Below, one piece after another: positions 1 to 10,200 of a stretch of 64,000 nt of DNA; positions within the stretch are counted from its first letter, which is position 1, and every line of letters starts with the position of its first letter. Below the pieces are notes generated by a model. It was not told the DNA's origin. It saw nothing but the letters and a program-made list of their open reading frames with translations, and made no database searches. The position numbers and the translations under genes were made by a program. The DNA comes from Cricetomys ansorgei (taxonomy: Eukaryota; Chordata; Mammalia; Rodentia; Nesomyidae). The DNA is taken from NCBI GenBank assembly GCA_026225945.1, contig JAMJFZ010001081.1, forward strand, positions 1 to 64,000, in the 5' to 3' direction.

Positions 1-1053
1 TCCAGCAGGCTGAATCTCCTTCCCAAGTCCGTATGGCCCTCCCTCCTATGGCCCTCTCTCAGATGCCCCTTGGGCTCTGATGCTATTCCCTGTCACTTAG
101 GCCAGCTGCTGCCTCCTTCCATCTCCTTCCTCCTTCCATGGAGGATCCCCTCTGCTGTTCTCCATGCCAACGTGCTTAGGCCCACCCTCTGCTTCCTTCT
201 GGAGGCTGTGTTGTAGGAGCGCAGAGTCACCTCTTTGTAGCTTTCCCAAAGTGTCCTCACTGGATTTTTTCCTGCTCCTATCCCAGGAAGAAACAGAGAC
301 TAACACACCAAAAAAAAAACAACAAACCCAAGAGCGAACAAAAGAATGCAGGGATGATGCTTCGGGGCTAGGGGTCTGAAGGGAGAGGGACAAGCCTGCA
401 GCCATGGGTGGAAGACCAGGCCTCAGAAGACAACTGCCTCACCTGGCAGCACAGAAGCAGCCGATTCCATGGGGTAAGGGCTGGGGGCGGGGGGAGGCTG
501 ACGCACCACAGGTAGGCGTGTGCCTGCAGGAGTGATTGTGTCTTCCTAGGGAAGGGTCTCCACTGCTCAAGCAGCCAAAAGAGTCTCCCCAGTTTTCTTT
601 GATCAAGCAAGGGCAAAATACATGCAGGGTTTCATGTTGGCCTTCTGCTCTATCCTGGATCTCAGAGATAAGTTAGGCTCCCTAGTTGCCCTGTGGATGA
701 AGGCAAGGAGGCAGGGTACAAGCTTCAGGAACCATGGAATGGAATGTATGGCCGAGAGGAACTGTGTCTCTAAGGCCAGGAGGGATGATGGTGTGAGATC
801 CCAGCCACAGAGGAGGGGCTAGCAGTAAATTCAGTGGCAGGAGCACCCAGAGAACTGTCCTGGGGACCTTGCTTTGGCTCTCACTCTGCAACCCTGGGAA
901 GGTTGGCAGCTCCTTTTCCCTGGCTGCATTCAAGGCAGGAGGAGGAAGCTATAAGCCCAGCAGACCACAGGGAAGGAGACTGGAACCACTTGGGTATGGG
1001 ATTGTTAGCAAAGCTATCTTGCCTTCCAGCAGGCCAATGCAGAATCTAACAAA
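1..1053. other. Non-coding sequence, no recognised feature
   Basis: No ORF here looks like a gene and I recognise no repeat family. The short frames have no resemblance to known proteins. A CTTTGATC motif, a TCF/LEF-like match, lies at 597-604, which alone is weak evidence. Confidence 0.6.
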
Positions 1054-1260
1054 GGGGTTGAAGAGATGGGGCAGCCATTAAGAACACTGGCTGCTCTTGC
1101 TGAGGACACAGTTTTCCAGCACCCACATGGTGGCTCACAACCATCTGTAACTCCAGTTCCGGGGGATCTGATGTTCTCTTCTGGGCTCCTCAGTCACCAG
1201 GTATGCAGTGATATAGACACCTGCAGACAAACACTAATACACATTTAAAAAAAAAAAAAA
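1054..1260 (+). mobile_element. B2/B3 SINE
   Basis: The tRNA-derived head resembles the B2 head, followed by the typical 'ACATGGTGGCTCACAACC' block, and the copy ends in a poly(A) run at 1247-1260. It is diverged. Confidence 0.85.
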
Positions 1261-1375
1261 GTTGAACAAAGAAAGGTGAACTAACCAGGAAGTCTATTGG
1301 CCAATAAACGCCATCTGCCCTTGTTCTAAATCCTTCCTTGTAGCTGTCTGATTTCACTCCACCACAAGTCTTATA

Positions 1376-1470
1376 AAAATGGACATTATTACCCTCCTTT
1401 TAAAGCAGAGGAAACAGAAAGCAGCTCAGAGAGGTTAAGTAACCAGCTTGAGATTCCACAGCTGAGGTCA
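1376..1470 (+). mobile_element. MIR SINE fragment
   Basis: The fragment matches the conserved MIR core, including 'CTCAGAGAGGTTAAGTAAC' and the block that follows it. It is an ancient mammal-wide element. Confidence 0.8.
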
Positions 1471-1699
1471 TGAAAAAATTTATCTTTCCCCTATAATCCA
1501 TGACTTCGAACAGCTCCTTCAAAGACTGCAGAACACAGATAGCAAAGCAGATACTTCTCCATCCGGGAGGAAGGATGATAGCCGCACGGGGCCTGTTTCT
1601 TTAAGTCCTGGCGAGCTGACATTTATTTGGTACACGCTACTGGAAGGTAGATGCCACTCAGGAGCCCTGGATCAGATGGGGCTTCTTTGGTCACGACTA

Positions 1700-1765
1700 T
1701 AATGTCACTCCCAGGTCCTCAGTTTCCCATCTCTGAGACTGGAATCCTTCCTCACCTTGTTTCAG
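1700..1765 (-). mobile_element. Possible MIR fragment
   Basis: The string 'CCTCAGTTTCCCATCT' is typical of the reverse complement of the MIR core. The flanks are too diverged to set limits. Confidence 0.4.
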
Positions 1766-1875
1766 TGGTCCCTGTACATTGATAACTTGGTCCGCCCTAG
1801 AAGCTAAATAGCTGGATGTAACAAAGGCTCGTTGCCAGTGACTCACATTGGCTGTTTAATTACTTATTTTGGAGA

Positions 1876-2200
1876 TTGTCTTACTATCCTTATTGTTGTG
1901 ACAAACTGACCAACAAGAAGCAGCTGAAGGAAGGAAGGGTTTGTGGAGAGCCATGGTAACAGGTCCATGAGGCGGCTGGTCACATGGCATCCACAGTCAG
2001 GAAGCAGAGAGAGATGAAGGCTGGTGCCTGGCTCACTTTCTCCTTTTCATTCAGTCCTATGGGAATAGTGCTGCCAACAGCAAGGGTGGTCTTCCAACCT
2101 CGATTAACCTAATCTAGAAGTTCCCTCACAGAAGTGACCAGAGAAATGTCTCCTAGGTGATTCTGGGTCCTGCAGAGTTGACAATCAAGATTAACCACGA
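1876..2200 (-). mobile_element. Rodent interspersed repeat, LTR-like, family not determined
   Basis: This is the reverse complement of a common muroid repeat that begins near 'GTTAATCTTGATTGTCAACT' and ends near an AATAAA and 'CACAGCAA'. Related copies occur at 44225-44575 and possibly 16868-17290. It is probably MaLR-like; I cannot name the subfamily. Confidence 0.6.
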
Positions 2201-2344
2201 CGGATGCTTGGGCTGTATTTACTGTGGTCCCCACGCTGTCACCATCCCAATGCCCTGCCCAAGAAAAATGTCACATCCCATAATGCACTTATATTGTATG
2301 CCACCATGGAAACAACTTTATGGCTGCCCTCACTAGACTGGGTC

Positions 2345-2410
2345 CTATTCTTCAGGTGAGAAAACTGAGAGGCCCAGAAACCGGAAATGACCAGCTCAGC
2401 CCTGGTCATG
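2345..2410 (+). mobile_element. MIR SINE fragment
   Basis: The sequence 'GTGAGAAAACTGAGAGGCCC' matches the MIR core but is short and diverged. Confidence 0.55.
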
Positions 2411-3049
2411 TCTCTAAAAAGTGATGGAAGAACTTTCAGACCTAGTGTTGGCAGCCATAACTTGCTTGAGGTTGTCCCAGCTTTGACCCAAAGGGGCAGT
2501 TTACTGTATCATCCGGTGGCCTCCCTCACCTAATGCAGGGAGGAGAAGCCTGGGGTGGACCAGTTTCCTGGTTAGGATAACCTAGGGTAACGCAGGTCCT
2601 GGGGACAGGCAATCAGTAAAGCAGAAACAAACAAATGTGCCTGGGGTGGTGGATAAAGGCATTGGCCCAGCAGCTAAGGAAGGGGACAGGGGCCTCTAAG
2701 GTGCTTGAAGCATAAGCATAAGTACAGGGGTAGGGGTGAGACTTAATTTCAGCAAATTCTCTTCTAGTGTCCTCTGGGACATTAATGCAAAGCAGAATCA
2801 CATTTGCCTGCTTTATTTTGTGAGGGAATTCTGCGAATTTATTTGTTTATCTATTTATTTATTCAATTATTTAAAAGAACATCGCGTAACTAGGGTTTAA
2901 GTGTTTTGTCACATGGTGGGTTCATGAAAGCCCCGGAGCCCGTTCACGTAGGACTGCCTGTGTTTAAAAAAAAAAAAAAAAAAAAAGGTCTCTCTTACAA
3001 TGTGAAGTCACTTAGTCTGGTGCACTTTACACCTTTTTAAAGATATATA
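2411..3049. other. Non-coding, with a 21-nt A-run at 2966-2986
   Basis: I see no gene. A TTTA-rich patch occurs near 2840-2875 and the A-run may be a SINE tail remnant. Confidence 0.5.
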
Positions 3050-3560
3050 TAAATATATTTTCCCAGCACGTCTGTCTGGAGGTGGCTGAGACGGAAAAGC
3101 CGCGCTGTGTCTTTAAACAGGGAGGAGCGATCGGCAGAGCTGGGCAGTAAAAAGGCTAATGCGCTGTGGAAGAGTAGGAGTTTAATCTAATTTAGTTGGA
3201 GGGTGTCTGTCTGCGGTGTTGTTTTTTGGAGTGTGGGAACAGAGGAGGGGAGCTGCCCCCTTGAATGGTCCCTTCTGCGCCAGAAGCAGTAGGGAGCCGG
3301 GCGACGCCAGCGATCCAAGGCCCGGCCTTGAAAGAGGATTAAAGAGAGGCTTGATTTGCAATTCACACGAAAGCGCCCCGCGAACCTCTGGTAATATTTC
3401 AATCCACATTTCAAGGGAAGTGGCCTTAAAATAGCGGCCTAAATTGTTCTGCAGCGGCTGGGACACTCCTTCATGCATTTTATGACGCCGAGGGCTGAGG
3501 GCTTTTCTCTTTGCGCCTCCCCCAACCCCCATCCACCCAGTATCTTCTGAAATGCAATTA
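3050..3560. promoter_or_regulatory. Candidate cis-regulatory element, non-repeat
   Basis: The stretch has no recognised repeat and more CpG than its surroundings. It contains AT-rich homeobox-like cores (TTTAATCTAATTTAG near 3180, TAATATTTCAAT near 3391) next to GC-rich segments. The short ORFs here look random. The position, about 4 kb upstream of Fzd10, fits a distal enhancer, but this is inference that needs conservation data. Confidence 0.3.
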
Positions 3561-6500
3561 AAACTTGTTCTTAGGGTTTGGGGCGACCGGCGCTGCTTTT
3601 ATGGTATAGGTGTGTGTGTTTATGCTTGCTTGTGTATATGTTTGTGCATGTTAACTATCACTTCGCATGACTTAAAGGTACTTCCTATGAATAAAAAAGG
3701 GGGGGCAATGGTTGGACCAAGCCCGTTGGTTGGAAAATTGAATTCTCAATGTGTGCCTTTTTAAAAGACCATTACCAGTAAGTAGACCCCTCTTCCTTAC
3801 TTTAAGGGGCAGTTTGGAAATGCAAAACAGAGATCTCAAAGAGTTTTCCAACTGGATCCCCAAACAGGAAGGTTCTAGAAAAGGCCTGTCAAGGCGAAGC
3901 TACCAAGACAAGCATTAAGCAGCCGGATCGTCAAGCTGGTAGACAGGATGTTCGTGTCTTTTTATAACCTCTGCTCCTATCCCACACGTTTATTCTTGCA
4001 ATTAGCTTGTAACAGGCTAAGCTTCTGGCTTAATTTCTCTTTATTGTAGGAGGTGCAGTACTTTTTTATCTTAAAGAGATTATTTGGGTTTTCTCTAATC
4101 CTATTTCAGAAAACCTCTCAAGAGTTTATGGTTCCCTTCACCCAAGACATACTAAGGACAGCTAAAGCTTTGATTGCCAATGAGACCCATGTCAGAGTAC
4201 TTTAAAAAAAAAAACAACAACAAAACAACAACAACAAAAAAGACTCCTGATTTTGCCAGTTCAAGGGGGAATGAAACCCGGCCTTCTTTCAGCTTCTGCC
4301 ACCTCCACAATTATTTAGCTTAAGACACTGCCAATTCATAGTACCCCTTCTAGAATTCCTTGTACTTTCCTTGCTAGACATTCACAAGAACTTTAAGATA
4401 ATATCTCCGGACAGTATTCTGAGATTTTTCTGTGGATAGATATATTAGGAGATTTGGGGCCCAAAGTATCCTTTGCTCTAGGATGTTATTTAAAATCATG
4501 TTTAATTATAAAGTTTCATTAAAAATCCTTGCTCAAAATTTTAGAAGCCTAATACGATTTCCATTAATTTAAACATAGCACTATTCCCAGGCCAGCCCCC
4601 AAAGCTTTCTCTTCCCTCTTTTATCCCTGGTTAAATATGTAAATAAAATGTCTAAAGTCGTTCTTCAAAGAAGACAAAAGAAAAAAAGAGCTAAGGGGAG
4701 AGAGACAGCCATAAAATTCCTCCCAGCTCTCCATAACGCTTGCCAGAGGGGGGCCAGTTTCCGAGCCAGGGCTGAGCAGCAGGGGACCCGGCTGCTCCAG
4801 AGTCACACATCTCCAATCCCACACACAGGAGAGAGAAAAATAAAATATCTTTTCAGCTGGAGCCATCAAAAGGGCCCTTTCATTTATTAGTTAGAGTTGT
4901 CTTCCATTCTCAATATCTCAGGCCCCTTATTTTTAGATACTAACGTGTATTTGTTGCTTTTCCTCTGGGTTAGGCAGATGGAAGAAATTCTGTTAGCTTT
5001 TTTTCTTTTCTTAATATATTTAAAGGGGTTGGGGAGAAGAAAGGAACGTGAAGTGGTCATGGCAAAAAATAATAGGTCTGAACGCTGTAGAAGTAACCAG
5101 AGCATAAAAGACCAATTACTGTTGGGCTTCTCAAACAGCTCACACCCTGCTCTGAAGCTGAGCTCACCCTGGCTTCTTCCACGCCCCCCACACCCCCTCG
5201 GGGAATAGAAAAAAACACAGAAGGCAAAGTGTCAGAAGGGACCCCTTGCAAGCCAGCCTGTCTTAAAGCTAAGCGATGGCCCTGGAATCCTACCTAACCT
5301 AAAGATTTTGAAAACAGCTTACTAGACTATAAATATCCAACCCAGCTATCCTTATACAAGCCACAAGCTCTCACCACACATCATGTTTTTTTTGGATCAC
5401 AAACACGGTGATGAGTGGCGATTCTGATTGTGTTAACCTCAGTCTTCCGGACCAGTGTTTCCCTGGACCCAACTTCCTCCCATCGCCTCGCGTGAAACGC
5501 ATGGAACCAGGGGATCCGAAGATGAGGCATGAGCCTGCCCCTAAGGACTCAAGGGTCCCTGGGCACGTCCCAGCCTCGGGTCTGTCCGCAATGTCTGACA
5601 AATGAAAGGGGAAGGAAGGAGAACTCCCCGGGTTTCCTTGCAGATGGGACGCTGAGGTCTTGTTTTAATTAGAAGCCGATTCTCCGGAGGAAGAGCCAGG
5701 CTGGGAGGGGAGGAGGGGTCCTGGGCATCCTCGCTCCTAGCCTGGCTGCTGGGAGCAGCTGGCCGCCAAGGGATTCTAGGCGTGTGTGCGCACTCAGACC
5801 CAGGGTGTGCAGGATTGGCAGAAGATGAGCAGGGGGCTTAGCTGCCCCTGTGCAGTTGGGGGAGTCTGCACTGGAGGTCCTAGGAGTTTCCCCAAACACT
5901 TCAAAGGCCCACCTAGATAGAGGGGGCCTAGAGAGAGTGAGCCACCGCCCAGGTGGCTGTTTACCCGAAGCCAGGAGTCCAAGACAGGTGTCGCACCCTA
6001 GTACTCTCAGACATTCAGGGATTGGGGCTCCCACGTGCACTCCTGTGCCGGAGAAGGAGATGGAAGTTCTGTGTCTCAAGTGACCTTATCACAGACTAAC
6101 CCAAAACCGAGGGGCGAGAGCCAATACCGCGAGGTACAGAGAAGCTCCTCCACTCTGCGTGGGAACCAGCGGAGCTCTCCTAGGCTATTGCCCAGCCTCC
6201 GCCTCCCAGGAGGCAGCAGGCTGGGCACATCTCTCGCCAAATAATATAAATACCCGACTTCCTATAATAAATAAACCCAACCGCTTGGAGAAACCACCAG
6301 CCAGCTTGGCGCAATGGCTTCCAACACGGTGGCCTTGGCGGAGCGGGGGTCACCGCAATTCAGGCTAGGCCCCTCTTCCCGGGGTGCGGGGTGTCAGCGG
6401 CCCGGAAAGTCTCCTCCCCGTTCCCTCCTCTCTTCTTTTGAAAAGACCCTGCAGAAGAGGCCCTAAACTCCGGCTTCCCAGGTCCCCTCCCCCTCCCCTG

Positions 6501-6580
6501 AGCTCGGCCCTTTTGAAATTTCAAAGGGAGCCCCTCCCCGGAGCCCGAGCCCCGCGCCCCAGGCTGCAAACCCCAGACCT
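3561..6580. other. Fzd10 upstream non-coding region
   Basis: I see no supported gene and almost no young SINE insertion. An A-rich (CAA)-type patch lies at 4202-4240. Another TCF/LEF-like CTTTGAT is at 4168-4174. Repeat poverty upstream of a developmental gene often accompanies regulatory DNA, but nothing here proves it. Confidence 0.5.
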
Positions 6581-6618
6581 CGGGAAGATGTGGGCAGCTT
6601 TACAAGCCGAGGGGCCAC

Positions 6619-6638
6619 TTTATGAGTATGGTCATAAA
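6619..6638. promoter_or_regulatory. Inverted TTTATGA/TCATAAA pair upstream of Fzd10
   Basis: A perfect 7-bp inverted repeat, TTTATGA (6619-6625) and TCATAAA (6632-6638), is separated by six bases. A third TCATAAAA follows near 6685. These resemble binding sites of CDX or posterior HOX proteins. The motif is seen directly; the regulatory role is inferred. Confidence 0.35.
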
Positions 6639-6953
6639 ACGCAAATCCCGTGTCTCTTTGAAAGTGCCCTCCGCCAGGGACCCATCATAAAAGTAGAAGA
6701 TGCATCCTCAGCCCCCAGCCCCGGGTGAGGACCACCCCTAACCGGGTGCCCACCAGTTTCAAAACTTCCCATAACCTCGGCGTCCTTGGGGTACCAGGGA
6801 CAATTCCGTGTCCACCCCCACCCCCACCCGGGACGCAGAGCGCGGGCGGAGAAGCCGGCAGGAGGTGAGTCTGGAGGCCGGGGTCCAGCACGGAGCTGGG
6901 GCTGAGGGCGGAGGCTGCCCGGGGCGCAAGGCTTTCTGATGCAAACTAGCGCC

Positions 6954-6992
6954 GGGGCGGGGCGGCAGGCGGGGGCGGGGCCTGTCACCAAT
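6954..6992 (+). promoter_or_regulatory. Fzd10: Fzd10 core promoter: two GC boxes and a CCAAT box
   Basis: GC boxes of Sp1/KLF type lie at 6954-6965 and 6971-6982. A forward CCAAT box (NF-Y type) follows at 6988-6992, and then a short T-tract. No TATA box is evident downstream. This fits a TATA-less CpG promoter with initiation somewhere around 7020-7120, which is inference. Confidence 0.65.
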
Positions 6993-7211
6993 CGGCTTTT
7001 TTTTTTTTTCTCCTTTCCTCCCCTTTGCCTCCTTTGCAAGCCTTCTCAAACCGGGACGCCGAGCTGGGAACAGCTGCAGGCGGCGGGAGGGAGGAGCGCC
7101 AGGGCCCGGGGCCACGGTGCGCCCGCGCTGCCCCACCGCGGTCCGCGATCGCGCGCGCCCGGGAGAAGAAGCCAAAGTTTGCGCGCAGAGCCGCGCTCGC
7201 TCGGCCGTATT

Positions 7212-7221
7212 GTTTGCAAAC
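7212..7221. promoter_or_regulatory. 10-bp palindrome GTTTGCAAAC in the Fzd10 5' leader
   Basis: A perfect palindrome lies inside the CpG-rich leader and stands out as AT-richer than its surroundings. Its core resembles forkhead-type sites. No function can be shown from the sequence. Confidence 0.3.
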
Positions 7222-7318
7222 TTCGCTCCCCTCCCCCGCCGCCCCCGACTCGGCCGAGGCCGCGCGCCTACCGCGGGGGCCCCGGGCGCCGCGAGCGCTC
7301 CGGGCAGGCTGGACGGGC

Positions 7319-7393
7319 ATGCGCGGGGGCCCGAGCCGGGGCGCGGAGCCGCGGGTAGCAGCAGCAGCCCGTGCCCGGGAGCGGCGGCCCTGA
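7319..7393 (+). CDS. Upstream ORF in the probable Fzd10 5' UTR (24 codons)
   Basis: I saw no other ATG between about 7000 and the Fzd10 start. This ATG has G at -3 and C at +4, a moderate context. It encodes an Arg/Gly/Ala-rich 24-residue peptide and stops at 7391-7393, 28 nt before the main ATG and in a different frame. If the transcript starts upstream of 7319, the uORF could lower Fzd10 translation or make it depend on reinitiation. The peptide resembles nothing I know and is probably functionless in itself. Confidence 0.45.
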   Translation: MRGGPSRGAEPRVAAAARARERRP

Positions 7394-7421
7394 GCGGCGC
7401 AGGGACACTACGGGCGCCACC

Positions 7422-9170
7422 ATGCAGCACCCGGGCCCGTACCTGTGGCTGTTGCTGCAGGTGATGATGGGCTCGTGCGCGGCCATCAGCTCCATGGACT
7501 TGGAGCGTCCTGGAGACGGCAAGTGCCAGCCGGTGGAGATTCCCATGTGCAAGGATATCGGCTACAACACCACCCGCATGCCCAACCTGATGGGCCACGA
7601 GAACCAGCGCGAGGCGGCCATCCAACTGCACGAGTTCGCGCCGCTCGTGGAGTACGGCTGCCACAGCCACCTCCGCTTCTTCCTGTGCTCCCTGTATGCG
7701 CCCATGTGCACGGAGCAGGTCTCCACGCCCATCCCCGCTTGCCGGGTCATGTGCGAGCAGGCCCGGCTCAAGTGCTCCCCGATCATGGAGCAGTTCAAAT
7801 TCAAGTGGCCGGACTCCCTGGACTGCAGCAAGCTCCCCAACAAGAACGACCCCAACTACCTGTGCATGGAGGCACCCAACAACGGCTCGGACGAGCCCAG
7901 CAGGGGTTCTGGTATGTTCCCGCCTCTCTTCAGGCCCCAGAGGCCCCACAGCGCTCAGGAACACCCGCTTAAGGATGGGGGTCCCGGGCGCTCAGGCTGC
8001 GACAACCCAGGCAAGTTTCACCACGTGGAGAAGAGCGAGTCCTGCGCACCACTCTGCACGCCGGGGGTGGACGTGTACTGGAGCCGCGACGACAAGCGCT
8101 TCGCTGTGGTCTGGCTGGCCATCTGGTCCGTGCTGTGCTTCTTCTCCAGCGCCTTCACCGTGCTCACCTTCTTCATCGATCCATCGCGCTTCAGGTACCC
8201 TGAACGACCCATCATCTTCCTCTCCATGTGCTACTGCGTCTATTCGGTGGGCTATATCATCCGGCTCTTCGCTGGCGCGGAGAGCATCGCCTGCGACAGG
8301 GACAGCGGACAGCTGTATGTTATCCAGGAGGGGCTGGAGAGCACCGGCTGTACCTTAGTCTTCTTGGTACTTTACTACTTCGGCATGGCTAGCTCTTTGT
8401 GGTGGGTGGTCCTCACCCTCACTTGGTTCCTGGCTGCAGGCAAGAAGTGGGGTCATGAAGCCATTGAAGCCAACAGTAGCTTCTTTCACCTGGCAGCCTG
8501 GGCCATCCCGGCTGTGAAGACCATCTTGATTCTGGTGATGCGCAGGGTGGCAGGGGATGAGCTCACGGGAGTGTGTTATGTGGGCAGCATGGATGTCAAT
8601 GCTCTGACTGGTTTCGTGTTGGTACCGCTGGCTTGCTACCTGGTCATCGGCACTTCCTTCATCCTGTCCGGCTTCGTGGCCTTATTCCACATCCGGAGGG
8701 TGATGAAAACGGGTGGGGAGAACACGGACAAGCTGGAGAAGCTCATGGTACGCATAGGGGTCTTCTCCCTCCTCTACACTGTGCCGGCCACCTGTGTGAT
8801 TGCCTGCTACTTTTATGAACGCCTGAACATGGACTACTGGAAGATGCTGGCCACCCAGCACAAGTGTAAGATGAACAATCAGACCAAGACACCTGACTGC
8901 CTGATGACCACCTCCATCCCTGCCGTGGAGGTCTTCATGGTCAAAGTGTCCATGCTTCTGGTGGTGGGCATCACCAGTGGGGTATGGGTCTGGACTTCCA
9001 AGACCCTGCAGTCCTGGCAGCATGTGTGCAGCAGAGGACTAAAGAGAAAGAGCCGGAGGAAACCAGCCAGTGTGGTCACCAGTACAGGAATCTACAAAAA
9101 AGCTCAACACCCACAAAAGTCTCACCTTGGGAAGTATGAGCTCCCTGCCCAGCCTTCTGCCTGTGTGTGA
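7422..9170 (+). CDS. Fzd10: Frizzled-10, seven-pass Wnt receptor (single exon)
   Basis: The product is a class F GPCR at the plasma membrane. It binds Wnt ligands through an extracellular cysteine-rich domain and signals through Dishevelled. The 582-aa ORF is uninterrupted, as expected for this intronless gene. A signal peptide covers about residues 1-21. The CRD spans about 30-150 and has the ten expected cysteines (35, 43, 80, 89, 96, 107, 111, 118, 135, 148). N-glycosylation sequons lie at N49 and N153. Seven hydrophobic segments lie near 226-250, 263-284, 310-333, 353-373, 397-421, 443-464 and 502-525. The Dishevelled-binding KTxxxW motif is KTLQSW at 527-532. I chose the ATG at 7422 because it sits in a strong Kozak context (GCCACCATG) and begins the signal peptide; the frame stays open to 7371 but has no better ATG. 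Length and C-terminal tail fit FZD10 rather than the related FZD4 or FZD9. The last four residues are SACV, so position -2 is Ala instead of the Ser/Thr of a class I PDZ ligand. Confidence 0.98.
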   Translation: MQHPGPYLWLLLQVMMGSCAAISSMDLERPGDGKCQPVEIPMCKDIGYNTTRMPNLMGHENQREAAIQLHEFAPLVEYGCHSHLRFFLCSLYAPMCTEQVSTPIPACRVMCEQARLKCSPIMEQFKFKWPDSLDCSKLPNKNDPNYLCMEAPNNGSDEPSRGSGMFPPLFRPQRPHSAQEHPLKDGGPGRSGCDNPGKFHHVEKSESCAPLCTPGVDVYWSRDDKRFAVVWLAIWSVLCFFSSAFTVLTFFIDPSRFRYPERPIIFLSMCYCVYSVGYIIRLFAGAESIACDRDSGQLYVIQEGLESTGCTLVFLVLYYFGMASSLWWVVLTLTWFLAAGKKWGHEAIEANSSFFHLAAWAIPAVKTILILVMRRVAGDELTGVCYVGSMDVNALTGFVLVPLACYLVIGTSFILSGFVALFHIRRVMKTGGENTDKLEKLMVRIGVFSLLYTVPATCVIACYFYERLNMDYWKMLATQHKCKMNNQTKTPDCLMTTSIPAVEVFMVKVSMLLVVGITSGVWVWTSKTLQSWQHVCSRGLKRKSRRKPASVVTSTGIYKKAQHPQKSHLGKYELPAQPSACV

Positions 9171-9254
9171 AGGTGGCTCGCTGGAAGAACAGGACAGAGC
9201 CCAAATGGGCTGCTTTTCTTGGTTGGCTGGATGTTGTTTAAATCAAAGTAAAAA

Positions 9255-9256
<2 letters not shown>

Positions 9257-9301
<45 letters not shown>
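9257..9301. repeat. (AT)n microsatellite in the Fzd10 3' UTR
   Basis: About 22 uninterrupted AT units begin 86 nt after the stop codon. In RNA this would be a perfect self-complementary (AU)22 hairpin. Confidence 0.97.
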
Positions 9302-9304
<3 letters not shown>

Positions 9305-9813
9305 CTTGAAGTTCAGAACAGCATGGTAGGCCGAAAGTAAAGGGTTCTGTTCTGTTCGCTGCCTCCCTGAAGGGTTGCTCATTACAGAAGGAGCCTCTTG
9401 TGTAACTAATTTGTGGTAAAGTAGTTGATTCAGTCGGCCTCTCAAGAGAACTTTTGTTTAGGCCTCAAACACACATCTGTGTATCCGGGAGGCTTTTCTG
9501 CTTGCTTACAAACTTGAGGCCAGATAGCTCCTTTGCAAGCTTAAAGAGCTTCCCTTGGGCTAAGCACAGGAGCCATCCGAGGGCCTGCTCTCCCCCCTCC
9601 TATATCCTGCATAGGGGTGGGGTGGGGGGTGGTGGTGAAAGAAGGGACCTGGCGCCATCTATATCCCCTCAAGATCTGCCTGTCCCTTAGAGTGTCCCAC
9701 CCCCTCCCCCAGCCTTTATAGCCATCTCTCTCCAACATAGGAATCTCCCCCCCCAACCTAACACTGGAGAATTCAAATGGTGTGCAATACATTTTTTTCC
9801 CTCTCCCTATGAA

Positions 9814-9849
9814 AATAAAAGAGAAGGAAAGTATTTTGTTGTAAATAAA
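9814..9849 (+). promoter_or_regulatory. Two internal AATAAA hexamers, possible proximal poly(A) signals
   Basis: AATAAA occurs at 9814-9819 and again at 9844-9849, about 350 nt before the distal signal. Their use is not shown; they could produce a shorter Fzd10 3' UTR. Confidence 0.4.
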
Positions 9850-10178
9850 AGACAACAAAAGAAATCGTCTAACAAAAGAATTAGAGGCTCAAGCCTCAGA
9901 AAAACCCTTCAGCCTGATACATTTTGTGGCTTTTTTAATGGAAACCAAGCTAGTGTGTTCTACACATTGGGGCTGATTTGCAGAGAGCAGGGGGAGGGGG
10001 GGATCAGTGGAGAGCACCCGAAGGGCTTATTGACTCTCTCAATTGTTAAACAAATGATTTCCATGAGTGGTCTAGAAGCACTTGGGAAGACAAATTTTGT
10101 CTCCAACCACGGAGGGCAATGTCTGCCTCTGTATATCTGTAATATATGATATTTTTCATGTTCCATTATTTTATTAAA

Positions 10179-10184
10179 AATAAA
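10179..10184 (+). terminator. Distal Fzd10 polyadenylation signal
   Basis: A canonical AATAAA is followed within about 40 nt by GT-rich sequence, the normal layout of a mammalian cleavage site. Cleavage is expected around 10195-10210. Confidence 0.65.
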
Positions 10185-10200
10185 AGATGTTCTTTAGTTT

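Larger units (their letters stand above)
6800..8330. promoter_or_regulatory. Fzd10: CpG-rich island over the Fzd10 promoter and 5' CDS
   Basis: CpG dinucleotides are frequent from about 6800 through the 5' leader and the first half of the CDS, while the rest of the window is strongly CpG-depleted. Such islands usually mark promoters of developmental genes. The boundaries were judged by eye, not computed. Confidence 0.8.
9171..10200 (+). other. Fzd10: Fzd10 3' UTR
   Basis: No coding frame follows the TGTGTGTGA end of the CDS. AU-rich sequence runs to a canonical AATAAA at 10179-10184, with GT-rich sequence just beyond. With a start near 7.0-7.1 kb, the mRNA would be about 3.1-3.2 kb. Confidence 0.75.

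Noticed and set aside
7371..7421. N-terminal extension of the Fzd10 frame upstream of the ATG at 7422
   Set aside because: The extension has no ATG in good context and would displace the signal peptide from the N-terminus.
6759..7964. 401-aa open frame on the - strand across the Fzd10 promoter and 5' CDS
   Set aside because: It is antisense to Fzd10 in GC-rich sequence where stop codons are rare. The protein is low-complexity Arg/Ala/Gly/Pro with no recognisable domain. A divergent non-coding transcript may exist here but a coding gene is not supported.
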